A stretch of DNA of 64,000 nt from CAVSUB01 sp963816725 (GTDB lineage: Bacteria; Acidobacteriota; Vicinamibacteria; Vicinamibacterales; 2-12-FULL-66-21): NCBI GenBank assembly GCA_963816725.1, contig CAWFMC010000013.1, positions 248,001 to 312,000 of the forward strand, written 5' to 3'. How positions within the stretch are numbered: position 1 is the stretch's first letter; every line of letters begins with the position of its first letter. The notes under the pieces are model-generated. The model searched no databases. It was not told the DNA's origin and was given only the letters and a program-made list of their open reading frames with translations. Made by a program: the position numbers and the translations under genes. Of the stretch, positions 38,390 through 48,052 are shown piece after piece.

Positions 38390-40590
38390 CACTCGACGGG
38401 CCGGCCGGCCCGCAGGATCAGCGATTCATGACCCGTGACGGCATGCCAGGGCTCCGGACGTTCCTCGCCTCTTTTCTGGTTCTGTTTCTCGAAGTCGCGT
38501 TGATCCGGTGGATGCCGGCCTACATCCGGCTGCTCGCCTACTTCTCGAACTTCATCCTCCTCGCCAGCTTCCTCGGCATCGGCGTCGGCTGCCTGCTCGC
38601 GTCGTCTCGCGTGCGCCTGTTCCGGTGGTTTCCGCTGATCCAGGTGGCGGTGATCCTCGCGGTGTATTACTTCCGGCTGGAGATCTCCGTCCCGACGGCG
38701 GGGAGCATCTACTTCTCGAGCGGCACCGCCGACAAGTCGATCGTGCTGGTCGAGAGCACCATGCTGCTGCCGGTGCTGTTTCTCGCCGTCGCGGCGCTGT
38801 TCGCGACCATGGCCCAGCGCATGGGGCGTGAGATGGCGACCCTTCTACCTCTCCGCGGCTACACGCTGAACATCTTCGGCAGCCTGGCGGGCGTGGCGGC
38901 GTTCGCGGTGATCTCGTGGCTGCAGCTGTCGCCGGTGTGGTGGTTCGCGCTGGCCTTCGCGTCGGCCGTGCCGCTGCTGTTCTGGCCCGAGCCGTCGCCC
39001 GATGCCACGGCGGCGATCCCGCGGCCGGCACTCACGCGCGCCCGGCCGTCCGCGATCGGCGTGGCGATCAACCTCGGGCTCCTGATCGTCGGGCTCGTAG
39101 TGGTCCAGTTGATGGCGCGCGGCGCGATCTGGTCGCCGTACTACAAGATCACCGTCGGCCACGATGGGCCCGATACGGTCGTCGAGGTCAACAACATCTT
39201 CCACCAGTCAATGGCGCCGGTGGAGCAGAAGGAATACTTCTATCAGTGGCCGTACACCGTGTTCGGCGACTCGTTCCCCGAGGTGCTGATTCTCGGAGCG
39301 GGTTCGGGCACCGACGTCGCGGCGGCGCTGCGGCACGGCGCGAAGCACGTTGATGCGGTCGAGATCGATCCAGCGATCCTGCGGCTCGGCCGCGAACGCC
39401 ACCCGGATCGTCCGTATTCGGACCCGCGGGTCACGCTGATCAACGACGACGCCCGTCACTACCTGCGGACGACGACCAAGAAGTACGACCTGGTCGTGTT
39501 CGCGCTGATCGATTCGCTGACCATGCAGTCGAGCTTCTCCGGGGTGCGGCTCGAGAGCTACATGTTCACGACCGAATCGTTCAAGGCGGTGCGCGAGCAC
39601 CTGAAGCCGAACGGCCTGCTGGTGGTCTACAACTACTTCCGCGAGCGGTGGCTGGTCGATCGGCTGGCCAACGAGGCGGCGCTGGCGTTCGGGCAGGAGC
39701 CTCGCGTCCACGTGCACGAGGCGCGCGCGTATCTCGGCGTGATGCTGGCCGGTCCACGGCTGGCGACGTTGACCTCCGAGCCGGTGGTGCCGGATCGGGT
39801 CACCGCGTTCAATCAGTCGCACGCCCCGGCTCCGGCCCGCATCCACCACCGCGATCCCTCGATCGAGCCGGCCAGCGACGACTGGCCGTTCCTCTACCTG
39901 AAGGAGCGGTCGCTGCCCAGCCACTACACGATCACGCTGGCGCTGATCCTCGTCGTCTCGACCGTCCTCGTGCTGTGGACGACGCGCGGGCAGGCCGGCC
40001 GGTGGTCGTGGCAGTTCTTCCTGCTCGGTGCCGGCTTCATGCTGCTCGAATCGAAGTCGATCATCCAGTTCGCGCTCCTGTGGGGATCGACGTGGGTGGT
40101 CGCGTCGCTGGCGATTGCCTCGGTGCTGACGATGGCGTTGATCGCCAACTTCATCGTGTCCTCGACCGAGATCCGTCGCCCGTGGCTGGTCGGCGCGGTG
40201 CTGGTCTCGCTCCTCGCGCTCAACTACCTCATTCCGATCGGCCGGATCGGCTTCGAGAGCCGGGCGCTCGAGTCGATCTTCTACGCCCTGCTCGTGTTCA
40301 GCCCGATCCTGTGCGCCGGCCTGCTGTTCGGCTCGGCCATTAAGCGCTCGACCTCGCTCCCGCGCGACTACGGCACGAACCTGCTCGGCGCGATGCTCGG
40401 CGGGGTGGGTGAGTACCTGTCGCTCGTCACCGGATTCCGGGTCCTGCTGTTCCTGATCGCGGCGTGTTATCTGGGGGCGCTTCTGGCCCGCGGGAAAGAG
40501 AGTGGGCGGGCGGCTGAAGCGCGTAATCGCTTCCAGCTTCCAGCTTCCAGCTTGGTCCGGACCAGCAGGATGCTGAAAAACGCATCGTGA
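38386..40590 (+). CDS. membrane protein with spermidine synthase-like domain
   Basis: A 734-aa protein. About seven helices (LASFLVLFLEVALIRWM, LLASFLGIGVGCLLA and others) precede a soluble aminopropyltransferase/methyltransferase fold with VLILGAGSGTDVAAALRHG, VDAVEIDPAI and LINDDARHYL. The usual catalytic D-S/T-x-D-P is replaced by ALIDSLTMQSSFSGVRLESY, so activity may differ from SpeE. A second membrane block follows (ITLALILVVSTVLVLWT, FFLLGAGFMLLESKSIIQFA and others). The last 20 or so residues (FQLPASSLV...) are encoded by AGCTTCC repeat units, so the C-terminus looks eroded into intergenic repeat. Translationally coupled to the preceding gene. Substrate unknown. Confidence 0.85.
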   Translation: MTLDGPAGPQDQRFMTRDGMPGLRTFLASFLVLFLEVALIRWMPAYIRLLAYFSNFILLASFLGIGVGCLLASSRVRLFRWFPLIQVAVILAVYYFRLEISVPTAGSIYFSSGTADKSIVLVESTMLLPVLFLAVAALFATMAQRMGREMATLLPLRGYTLNIFGSLAGVAAFAVISWLQLSPVWWFALAFASAVPLLFWPEPSPDATAAIPRPALTRARPSAIGVAINLGLLIVGLVVVQLMARGAIWSPYYKITVGHDGPDTVVEVNNIFHQSMAPVEQKEYFYQWPYTVFGDSFPEVLILGAGSGTDVAAALRHGAKHVDAVEIDPAILRLGRERHPDRPYSDPRVTLINDDARHYLRTTTKKYDLVVFALIDSLTMQSSFSGVRLESYMFTTESFKAVREHLKPNGLLVVYNYFRERWLVDRLANEAALAFGQEPRVHVHEARAYLGVMLAGPRLATLTSEPVVPDRVTAFNQSHAPAPARIHHRDPSIEPASDDWPFLYLKERSLPSHYTITLALILVVSTVLVLWTTRGQAGRWSWQFFLLGAGFMLLESKSIIQFALLWGSTWVVASLAIASVLTMALIANFIVSSTEIRRPWLVGAVLVSLLALNYLIPIGRIGFESRALESIFYALLVFSPILCAGLLFGSAIKRSTSLPRDYGTNLLGAMLGGVGEYLSLVTGFRVLLFLIAACYLGALLARGKESGRAAEARNRFQLPASSLVRTSRMLKNAS

Positions 40591-40800
40591 ATGGCGGATG
40601 TCAGATGGAAGATGGCAAAACTTCAGTGTTTTCACATCTGCCATTTGCCATTTCACATCAGGCCGCCCTTTTTCAGCGGCCTGGTAGTGGCAGGAAGCCA
40701 GGATGCGCCACACCAAAGAACCCAAAGAACCCCAGAACCCGTGAACCCAGCTGGAAGCCGGAAGCTGGAAGCTGGAAGCTGTGAAGCTGCAACCCGAAGG
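40530..40800. repeat. composite intergenic repeat: AGCTTCC, GATGGCA hairpin element, GAACC and GCTGGAA
   Basis: Four tracts in order. AGCTTCC units (40538-40556) are still inside the membrane-protein frame. At 40592-40683 is a GGATGTCAGATGGAAGATGG element with inverted CATCTGCCATTTGCCA and the hairpin CAGGCCGC-CCTTTTTCA-GCGGCCTG (40659-40683). GAACCC words follow at 40720-40750. GCTGGAAGCCGGAAGCTGGA words come last (40750-40785). The AGCTTCC and GCTGGAA tracts are reverse complements of one another and bracket the whole region, so it can fold back on itself. Confidence 0.8.
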
Positions 40801-40856
40801 TGAGCCGAGCGAAGCTGGCGAGCCTGCGCTACAATCCGGCGAGAAGGGGGATCACG

Positions 40857-42470
40857 ATGGCCGAATCAGATCAGACCAAGCCCGCCGAGGCCGCCGGCGC
40901 GAAGCCGACCGGCATGACCCGCCGTTCGTTCGTCACGACCGCTGCGGCCGCGGGGGCCGGGGTCGTCATCGTCCCACGACATGTGCTCGGGCGCGGCATG
41001 CAGGCGCCGAGCGATACCGTGAACGTCGCGATCGTCGGGATTGGCGGCATGGGCGGGAGCAACGCCCGCGCCCTCATGAGCCAGAACATCGTGGCGATCT
41101 GCGATGTGGACGACGCCTACTCGAACAAGAAGCTCGAGGAATACAAGACCACGCTCGCCCGGCTGACGAGCGGTGCCGGCGGCGGTGGTAGTGGACAGGG
41201 CAACCAGACCCCGCCGAAGTTGACGCAGGCGCAGGTCACCGCCAACCAGCGGCGTCCCGCCACCAACGGCACGGCCGATTTGCAGCGGTTCGTCGAGCAG
41301 CAGCTCCCGAAGGTCCAGCGCTACAAGGACTACCGGCAGATGCTGGAAAAGCAGAAGGATCTCGACGGCATCGTCGTCGCGACGCCCGACCACATGCACG
41401 CGATCATCGCCTCGTCGGCGATGGACATCGGCAAGCACGTCTACGTGCAGAAGCCGCTGTGCTGGTCGGTGCAGGAGGCGCGTCACCTGGCCCAGAAGGC
41501 GAAGACGACCAAGGTCGTGAGCCAGATGGGCAACCAGGGGCACTCGCGCGACGAAGCGCGCCTGGGCTACGAATACATCACGTCCGGCGCGATTGGCGAG
41601 GTGAAGGAGGTCCACGTCTGGACCAACCGGCCGCTCGGCTACTGGCCGCAGGGCGTTCCGCGCCCCGCGCCGCTGCCGTCGGACCAGGCCGTGCCGTGGA
41701 ACGGCAAGGGTGTCGAGGCGCGGCTGGCCGCGGCGCTCGGCGCCGGCTACCAGGTGCCGAAGGAGCTCGACTGGGATCTGTTCCTCGGCGTGGCCCCGAA
41801 GGTCGACTATCACCCGATCTACCACCCGTTCAACTGGCGCGGCTGGGTGGACTGGGGTCAGGGCGCGCTGGGCGACATGGGCGCGCACCTCATCGACCAT
41901 CCGTTCTGGTCGCTGGACCTCGGGTTCCCGACGGTGATCGAGACGATCTCGACGCCGTTCAACGGCGTCTGCTACCCGAACGCGACGACGACGTACTACG
42001 ACTTCCCGGCGCGCGGCAACAAGCCTGCCGTGAAGCTGACGTGGTACGACGGCGGCCTGCTGCCGCCGCGGCCCGACGAGATGGGTGAAGAGAAGATGAA
42101 CCCCACCGGCGGCGTCCTCTACATCGGCAGCAAGGGCAAGATGCTGCAGGACACCTACGGGCTCAACCCGCGCCTGCTGCCCAAGTCGCTGCACGACTCG
42201 ACGCCGCGGCCGGCCAACAAGCTCCCGCGCATCGCGCACGAGGAGCACGAGATGAACTGGGTCGAGGCGATCAAGGGCAAGGCCGAGATCTCCTCGCCGT
42301 TCGAGTACGCGGCGCGGCTGACCGAGGTCATGCTCCTGGGCATCGCCTCGCTGCGCGCCGGCGGTAAAATCCATTACGACGCCGCGAACATGACGATCAC
42401 CACCCCGGCCGCCGCCTCACAGTTCCTGAGCCGGCAGTATCCGCAGGGCTGGACGTTGTCGACGCTGTAA
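40857..42470 (+). CDS. Tat-exported Gfo/Idh/MocA family oxidoreductase
   Basis: A 537-aa protein. The ATG at 40857 follows GAGAAGGGGG. The twin-arginine leader is TRRSFVTTAAAAGAGVVIVP. The Rossmann motif GIGGMGGSNARALM is followed by a low-complexity insertion (GAGGGGSGQGNQ). QKPLCWSVQEARHL stands at the usual EKP position. The characteristic C-terminal block is WDLFLGVAPKVDYHPIYHPF, GWVDWGQGALGDMGAHLIDH. Such secreted members use bound NAD(P) on sugars or glycosides. A TACAAT -10-like box (40830-40835) and a 15-nt leader are plausible. It may take part in 3-keto-glycoside processing with the DUF1080 and GMC proteins (inference). Confidence 0.92.
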   Translation: MAESDQTKPAEAAGAKPTGMTRRSFVTTAAAAGAGVVIVPRHVLGRGMQAPSDTVNVAIVGIGGMGGSNARALMSQNIVAICDVDDAYSNKKLEEYKTTLARLTSGAGGGGSGQGNQTPPKLTQAQVTANQRRPATNGTADLQRFVEQQLPKVQRYKDYRQMLEKQKDLDGIVVATPDHMHAIIASSAMDIGKHVYVQKPLCWSVQEARHLAQKAKTTKVVSQMGNQGHSRDEARLGYEYITSGAIGEVKEVHVWTNRPLGYWPQGVPRPAPLPSDQAVPWNGKGVEARLAAALGAGYQVPKELDWDLFLGVAPKVDYHPIYHPFNWRGWVDWGQGALGDMGAHLIDHPFWSLDLGFPTVIETISTPFNGVCYPNATTTYYDFPARGNKPAVKLTWYDGGLLPPRPDEMGEEKMNPTGGVLYIGSKGKMLQDTYGLNPRLLPKSLHDSTPRPANKLPRIAHEEHEMNWVEAIKGKAEISSPFEYAARLTEVMLLGIASLRAGGKIHYDAANMTITTPAAASQFLSRQYPQGWTLSTL

Positions 42471-42560
42471 CCCCTGGGCATGCCTTGCGCGCGGCGATCG
42501 CGGCTCCGGCCGCGGCGCCGCGCGCCGGGCCCGTCCGTTCCGGAGCCTCCGATGCCGGCG

Positions 42561-44400
42561 ATGATGAAAGCACGACCGTTCATCCCGGCGCTCGTCGCGT
42601 CGATCCTCTCCACCGCCCTCCTCTGGGCAATGCCGCAGCAGCAGACGCCGCCGCCGCAGCCGCCTGCGGATCAATCCCAGCTTCCGACCTTTCGTACGGG
42701 CGCGAATATCGTGCGGGTCGACGTCACCGTGCTGGATCATCGCGGTCAACCGGTGCCGGCGCTCAAGGCCGAGGACTTCCTCATCGAGGAGGACGGCGTG
42801 CCGCAGAAGGTCACGTCGCTGAAGTTCGTCGAAGCGAACGGGCAGCCGACCGACGATCTCTCGCTGCCGATTCGCTCGCCCGAACATGCCGCCGCCGAAG
42901 CGGCGCGCGAAGACGTGCGCGTGTTCCTGATTTTCTGGGACGAATACAGCATCGACCAGTTCGCGAGCGCGATTCGCGCCCGCGAGGCGCTGACCCGGCT
43001 GCTGACCACGGCGTTCCAGCCGACCGACCTGGTGGCGCTGATGGACCAGCTCACCCCGTCTGACGCGATCCGCTTCACGCGCGACTTCAACGACCTCTCG
43101 CTCGACATCAAGAAGCTGCGGGGGCGCCTGGGCGTCTACATCCCGGCGCGCAGCGCGGCCGAAGAGGCCCAGATGCAGAAGGGGGATCCGCGGAAGCTGC
43201 GGGCGGAGGTCACGGCGTCGGCGCTGAAGTCGGCGGTGGTTTATCTCGGCACGCTGCGTGAGGGGCGCAAGACGCTGATCTTCGTCAGCGAAGGGATACG
43301 CGGGCTCGGCACCGATGCGACACAGGTGCTGTCCGACGTGGTGCGCGCGGCGAACGAGAGCAACACCGCGATTTACACCGTGGACCCGCGCGGGCTGACT
43401 GGACGCGGCTCGTCGGATTCCCTGTTCGTGCTGGCCGACAACACCGGCGGACGGCCGGTGGCCAACACCAACGGCCTCGACACCGCGATGCGGCAGATCG
43501 TCCGCGAGGCGAGCGCGTTCTACCTCCTCGGCTACTCGTCGATCCGGAACCCGTCGGACGGCCGCTTCCATCAGATCAAGGTCCGTGTGGATCGCACCGG
43601 CCTCGACGTCCGCGCCCGGCACGGCTACTGGGCGCCGAGCATGAAGGCGATTGACGATGCGCGGGCGGCCGCCGCCGCGGCGACGCCGCCGGACGCGGTG
43701 GCCACGGCGCTATCGGCACTGAGCACCCCGACATCGCGCCATGTGCTCACGCTCTGGACCGGCATCGTGCGCGACGCCGAGGGGCGGCCGGCGTTGAGCG
43801 TCGCCTGGGCGCCGCGTGGTCCGCGCGGCGGCGGAGGAGACGTCCCGGCCAAGGTGCACGTGTCCGCGACCGGAGCGGGGGAACCGTTCCAGTTCGACGC
43901 GGCCGTCGACGCGCGTGGCCCGACGTTCGCGATGCCGCCAGGCCCGACGAAGGTCACGGTCTCGGTGCGCGACGCCGAGGACCGCGTCATCGACAGCGAG
44001 GTCCGCACCATCACCGTGCCGCGAGGTCGAGGGATCCACGCTGGTCTGGAGCACGCCGGTGCTGCTGCGCGCCCGGACGCCGCTGGAGCTGCGGACGATG
44101 ATCGCCGATCCGGACGCCCCGCCATTTGCCAGCAACGAGTTCTCGCGCGCCGATCGCCTGCTGGTCCGCACGGCGCTCTTCGGCAGCTCCGCCGACACCG
44201 TCGTGACCAGCCGGCTGGTGAGCCGCGCCGGCCGCGACCTCGTCGCCTTGCCCGTCGCCCCGCTCGCCAGCCGCCCGGGCACGTATCAAGTCGATCTGCC
44301 GCTCTCGTCCGTCGCGCCAGGCGAGTACGTCATTGCGCTCACGGCTAAGCGGGGAACGGAGACGGTGGAGACGTTTGTCAGTATTAGGGTGGCGGGGTGA
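42561..44400 (+). CDS. VWFA-related acidobacterial domain protein, frameshifted
   Basis: Secreted protein of about 612 aa after repair. The signal peptide is PFIPALVASILSTALLWAMP. The N-terminal strand block FRTGANIVRVDVTVLDHRGQ PVPALKAEDF is the hallmark of the acidobacterial VWFA family (TIGR03436). The VWA fold follows: VRVFLIFWDEYSIDQF (in place of a strict DxSxS MIDAS), RKTLIFVSEGIRGLGTDATQ, and AFYLLGYSSIRNPSDGRFHQ IKVRV. The frame breaks at about 44014-44026. The next frame resumes GSTLVWSTPVLLRARTPLEL and ends at 44400. The first ATG (42480) would add a basic, non-signal sequence, so I prefer 42561. Ends directly in a GAACC repeat. Confidence 0.83.
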
Positions 44401-44622
44401 CAGGAGACGGCGTCGGTTCGACGGGTTCGATAGGTTCGAGGGTTCGACAGGTGCTGGTTCTACGGTTCGACGGGTTCGACCGGTTCTCGCGCATCCGGTG
44501 CGACGAACTCGAACTGGCCCGTGCGCAATCTCGAAACGCCGAACCCGTCGAACCTCCAGAACCTCAGAACCCAGCACCTGTCGAACCCCCCGAACCCGTC
44601 GAACCTGTCGAACCCGTCAGAG
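44401..44622. repeat. long inverted GGTTCGA/TCGAACC repeat with two core elements
   Basis: Gap between the convergent VWFA and propeller genes. The left half has GGTTCGACGGGTTCGATAGG and the exact core GGTTCGACAGGTGCTGGTTC at 44441-44460. The right half has GAACCCGTCGAACCTCCAG and the complementary core GAACC-CAGCACCTGTCGAACC at 44567-44587 (one extra C). The halves can pair over more than 80 bp. Same position and structure as the 14.5-kb element. No gene. Confidence 0.85.
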
Positions 44623-44623
44623 T

Positions 44624-47600
44624 CTACTTCTCGCGCAGCCAGACGTCCTGTAGCACAGTCACCGACTTCGTCGACGTCTTTCCGTTCACCGTCAGCGTGG
44701 CGACGTAGGTTCCGGGCTCGACGGCCTGGTTGCCGCCGAAACCGCGGCCGCCGCCTGCGCCGGCTTGTCCGGGCGGGGGAGCAGCGGCGAGGTTCCACAT
44801 CACGCGGTTGATGCCGGTGTTCTTCGTCCCGTCCAGCGTGCGGATCACGCGGCCGGTGGCGTCGGCGATGGTCAGCTTGACGTCGCCGCTGGTGCCGGCC
44901 GGGAGGTAGTAGTTGAGCGCCGCGCCGCGCGGCGGGTTCTCGCCGACGAACACCTTCTGGCCGCCGACCTGCTGGCCGCTCTGGCGATCGTTCAGGTAGG
45001 CGACCGCCGGGCGGACGTCGAACAGCATCGGCTCGGCCGGCGGCGCCGCCGCGAGTTGCTGGAGCGGGCTGATGTCGTCGGCGATCCAGATTCCTCGAGC
45101 GTGGGTGGCGACGATCAGGTCGTTGTCGCGCGGGTGGATCAGGATGTCGTCGACGCGTGCGGTCGGCAGGTTGTTCATGAACTTCTGCCACTTCTTGCCG
45201 CCGTCGAGCGAGACATACAGCCCGAACTCGGTGCCGACGTAGAGCAGGTTGCGATTCTTCGGATCCTCGCGCACCACCTGGATGTTGCCGAAGGGCGGCA
45301 GGTCGCCGGCGACCGATTCCCAGGTCTGGCCGTAGTTGCGCGTCACGAACACGTACGGCTTGAGGTCGTCGTCTCGATGGCCGTCGACCGAGACGTAGGC
45401 AGTCCCGGCGTCGAAGTGCGAGGCGTCGATCCGCGACATCCAGTAGACGTGATTGGCCGGCAGGCCGGGCAGGTTCTTCCCGACCTCGGTGAACGTCGTC
45501 CCGCCATCCTTGCTCACCTGCAGGTTGCCGTCGTCGGTTCCGGCCCAGACCACGCCGGGCAGCACGGGCGATTCGGACACCGAGATGATCGTGCTGTAGG
45601 CGACGACCCCGTCGTTCTTCGAGAGCTGGGTGCGGTCGCCGGCCATGCCGAGCATCGGTACCTTGTTGCGGTCGATCTTCTTGGTGAGATCCTCGCTCGC
45701 GATCCAGCTAGTCGCCGCGGTTCAGTGACTTGAACAGCCGGTTGCCGCCAAGCCACACGATGCTCGGGTTGTGCGGCGAGAGCATGAACGGCGTGTTCCA
45801 GTTGAACCGGTACTGCTCCGGTGCGGTCGCGTTCAGGACGTTCGGCGGCCCGCCGCGTCCACCGGCGAACTGTGCCGGCGGGGCAGCTTCCGCCGCCGGC
45901 GCAGCCGCAGCGCCACCGGGTTGTGCCGCGGCCGCAGGAGCCGCGCCTCCAGGTTGTGCCGGTGCCGCCGGTGCCGCGGTCCCTCCACCAGCCCCGCGTC
46001 CGCCGCGTCCGCCCACCAATGGCAGTCCGCGCGGCCGTATGCTCGTCTGCCCGCGCCCCGACCGCAGGTCGTAGCGGCTGGTGTTCCCGTCCTGCGACTC
46101 GGTGTAGACGATGTTGAAGTCGGTGGGGTCGACGGCGGTCTGGAAGCCGTCACCACCGCCGATGCCGAACCAGTCCGAGTTCATGATCCCGTTGGTGCTG
46201 CGGGTCGCGCTCGGACCGCCCCAGCTGCCGTTGTCCTGCAGCCCGGTGTAGACGTAGTACGGCCGCCGCATGTCGGCGCTGACCCAGTAGGCCAGCGACG
46301 TGGCCATGGTGTTGACGTAATCCCACGTCTTGCCCTGGTCCCAGGTGATGTTCGAGGCCGCCGTCGTTGCCGATCATCAGGTGCTTCGGGTTCCTGGGGT
46401 CGATCCAGATCGCGTGCTGATCGACGTGGCCCGGCTCACCGTTGCCGCCGGCTTCGTCAAGGGTGGCGAAGGTCTTGCCGCCGTCGAGCGACTTGGCCAC
46501 GGGGAGCCCCGCGACGTAGATCGCCTTGTCGTTGCTCGGGTCGACGCGCAGCTGGCTGAAGTACATTGCGCGCGAGTTGCAGTTGCTGATGTGCACGAAG
46601 CCGGCGCCCTTGTTCTCCGAGCGGAAGATGCCGCCGCGGGTGATGTCGAGCGCTGGAGGCGTCTGATTCTGGCGGCGTGCCGGTCTGACCACCGCGGCCG
46701 CGGGCGAAGCCCTTGTTCGGCCCGGCGTTGTTGCACCACTCATAGGGAGCGGGGCCGCGTCCGCCGCCGCCCTCGACCGTCGCGCCGGCTGCCGCACCGG
46801 CCGGCGCCGCGCCGCGCTGCCCGGCCGCCGGGGGCTGCTGCGCCGGCGCACCACGACCTCCGGCCTGCTGGGTGGCTGGAGGGTTGCCGCCTGGTGGCGT
46901 CACCGCCGCCGCACCTGGCGGCGTCGCCTCGGTGCTCGCTGCGGGATCGTTCGGACCGGTGTCCACCGGCTGACCGACGTTGCCGGCCTCGATCTGCACG
47001 TAGACGACATTCGGATTGGACCTGGAGACGTCGAGCGCGATGCGCCCGTAGGTGCCCGGCGGCAGGCCGTTGCCCGACAGCTTCGTCCAGCTCTTGCCGG
47101 CGTCAGTGGTCTTCCACAACGCGCTGTTCGGACCGCCGCCGTTGAAGCAGCAGCCGCTGCGGCGCCGCTGGTAGCTCGCCGCGTACAGGATGTTGCTGTT
47201 CGACGGATCGATCGCGATGTCCGTGAAGCCGGTGTCGTCGTCGATGAACTTGATCTTGTTCCAGCTCTTGCCGCCGTCGGTCGTCTTGAAGACGCCGCGT
47301 TCCGGGTTGGGTCCGAACAGATGGCCCGGCGACGCGACGTAGACCGTCTCGGGATTCTTCGGATCGATGACGATCCGCGCGATCGTCTGGGTGTCCTTCA
47401 GGCCGACGTTGGTGAAGGTCTTGCCGCCGTCGGTGGTCTTGTAGATGCCGTCGCCGAAGGTCGACGTCTGGCGGTTGTTCGCCTCGCCGGTGCCGACGTA
47501 GACGATGTCGGGGTTGGTCGGGTGGATCGCGATGTCGCCGATCGACGCCGTGCCGTAGGTCTCGAACACCGGCAGGAAGGTCGTGCCGTTGTTCTCCGAC

Positions 47601-47864
47601 TTGAAGACGCCGCCGACCGCGTAGCCGACATAGATGATGCTCGGATCGCTTTCCGAGACGGCGATGTCGTCGATGCGCCCGCCCATGCTGGCCGGCCCGA
47701 TCGACCGGAAGCGGAAGCTCGCGAGCAGCGGATCGCTGGACTGGTTGATGACGTGAACGGGCGGCGCTGGCGCCGGCACCTGCGACTTCAACGACGGTGC
47801 GATCAGGGCCGCGACGGCCAGCGGCGAGACCGAAGCGGACGAACGAATCGGAACGGTGGCGCAT
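44624..47864 (-). CDS. VPS10/sortilin-like Asp-box beta-propeller protein, multiply frameshifted
   Basis: A secreted propeller of about 1,075 aa. ATG 47864 has GAGGAA upstream. Asp-box blades recur (VFKSENNGTTFLPVF, GIYKTTDGGKTFTNVG, GVFKTTDGGKSWNKIK, ALWKTTDAGKSWTKLS, QVSKDGGTTFTEVG, YVSLDGGKKWQKFM). They are interrupted by two glycine/alanine/proline-rich insertions (about 46,700-46,970 and 45,850-46,020). The C-terminus is a sandwich domain (GDVKLTIADATGRVIRTLDG to VLQDVWLREK). Four frame breaks are visible, near 47,820, 46,680, 46,360 and 45,718; each is followed by in-family sequence in another frame. Open pieces are 46457-47791, 46150-46854 (partly), 45708-46307 and 44624-45655. Probably a glycan- or peptide-binding propeller; enzymatic activity unproven. 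Confidence 0.8.
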
Positions 47865-47937
47865 TTCAGGGATTCCTCGAGGCAGAAGAGTGGTGGGACG
47901 CGGTGCAGCTTTTCACCGGCGGGCGGCGGAAGTCAAG

Positions 47938-48040
47938 GCCGAGGCTGGTATCAGCCAGCCATCAGCCATCAGGTCGGGCATTAGCAATCCGCTATGTGCC
48001 ATCTGCCATCGGCCATGTGCCATCTGCCATGTCGATCCGC
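47938..48040. repeat. AGCCATC / GCCATCTGCCAT intergenic repeat
   Basis: ATCAGCCAGCCATCAGCCAT (47950-47969) and then GTGCCATCTGCCATCGGCCA (47996 onward) and GTGCCATCTGCCATG, the reverse complement of the GGCAGAT words at 33.3 kb. It lies upstream of the propeller gene and downstream of secreted paralogue A (both minus). No gene. Confidence 0.65.
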
Positions 48041-48052
48041 CAGTCAGCGCTC

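Noticed and set aside
40866..42374. Antisense open frame (502 aa) opposite the Gfo/Idh/MocA gene
   Set aside because: Mirror of conserved coding sequence on plus; no start signal and no domain.
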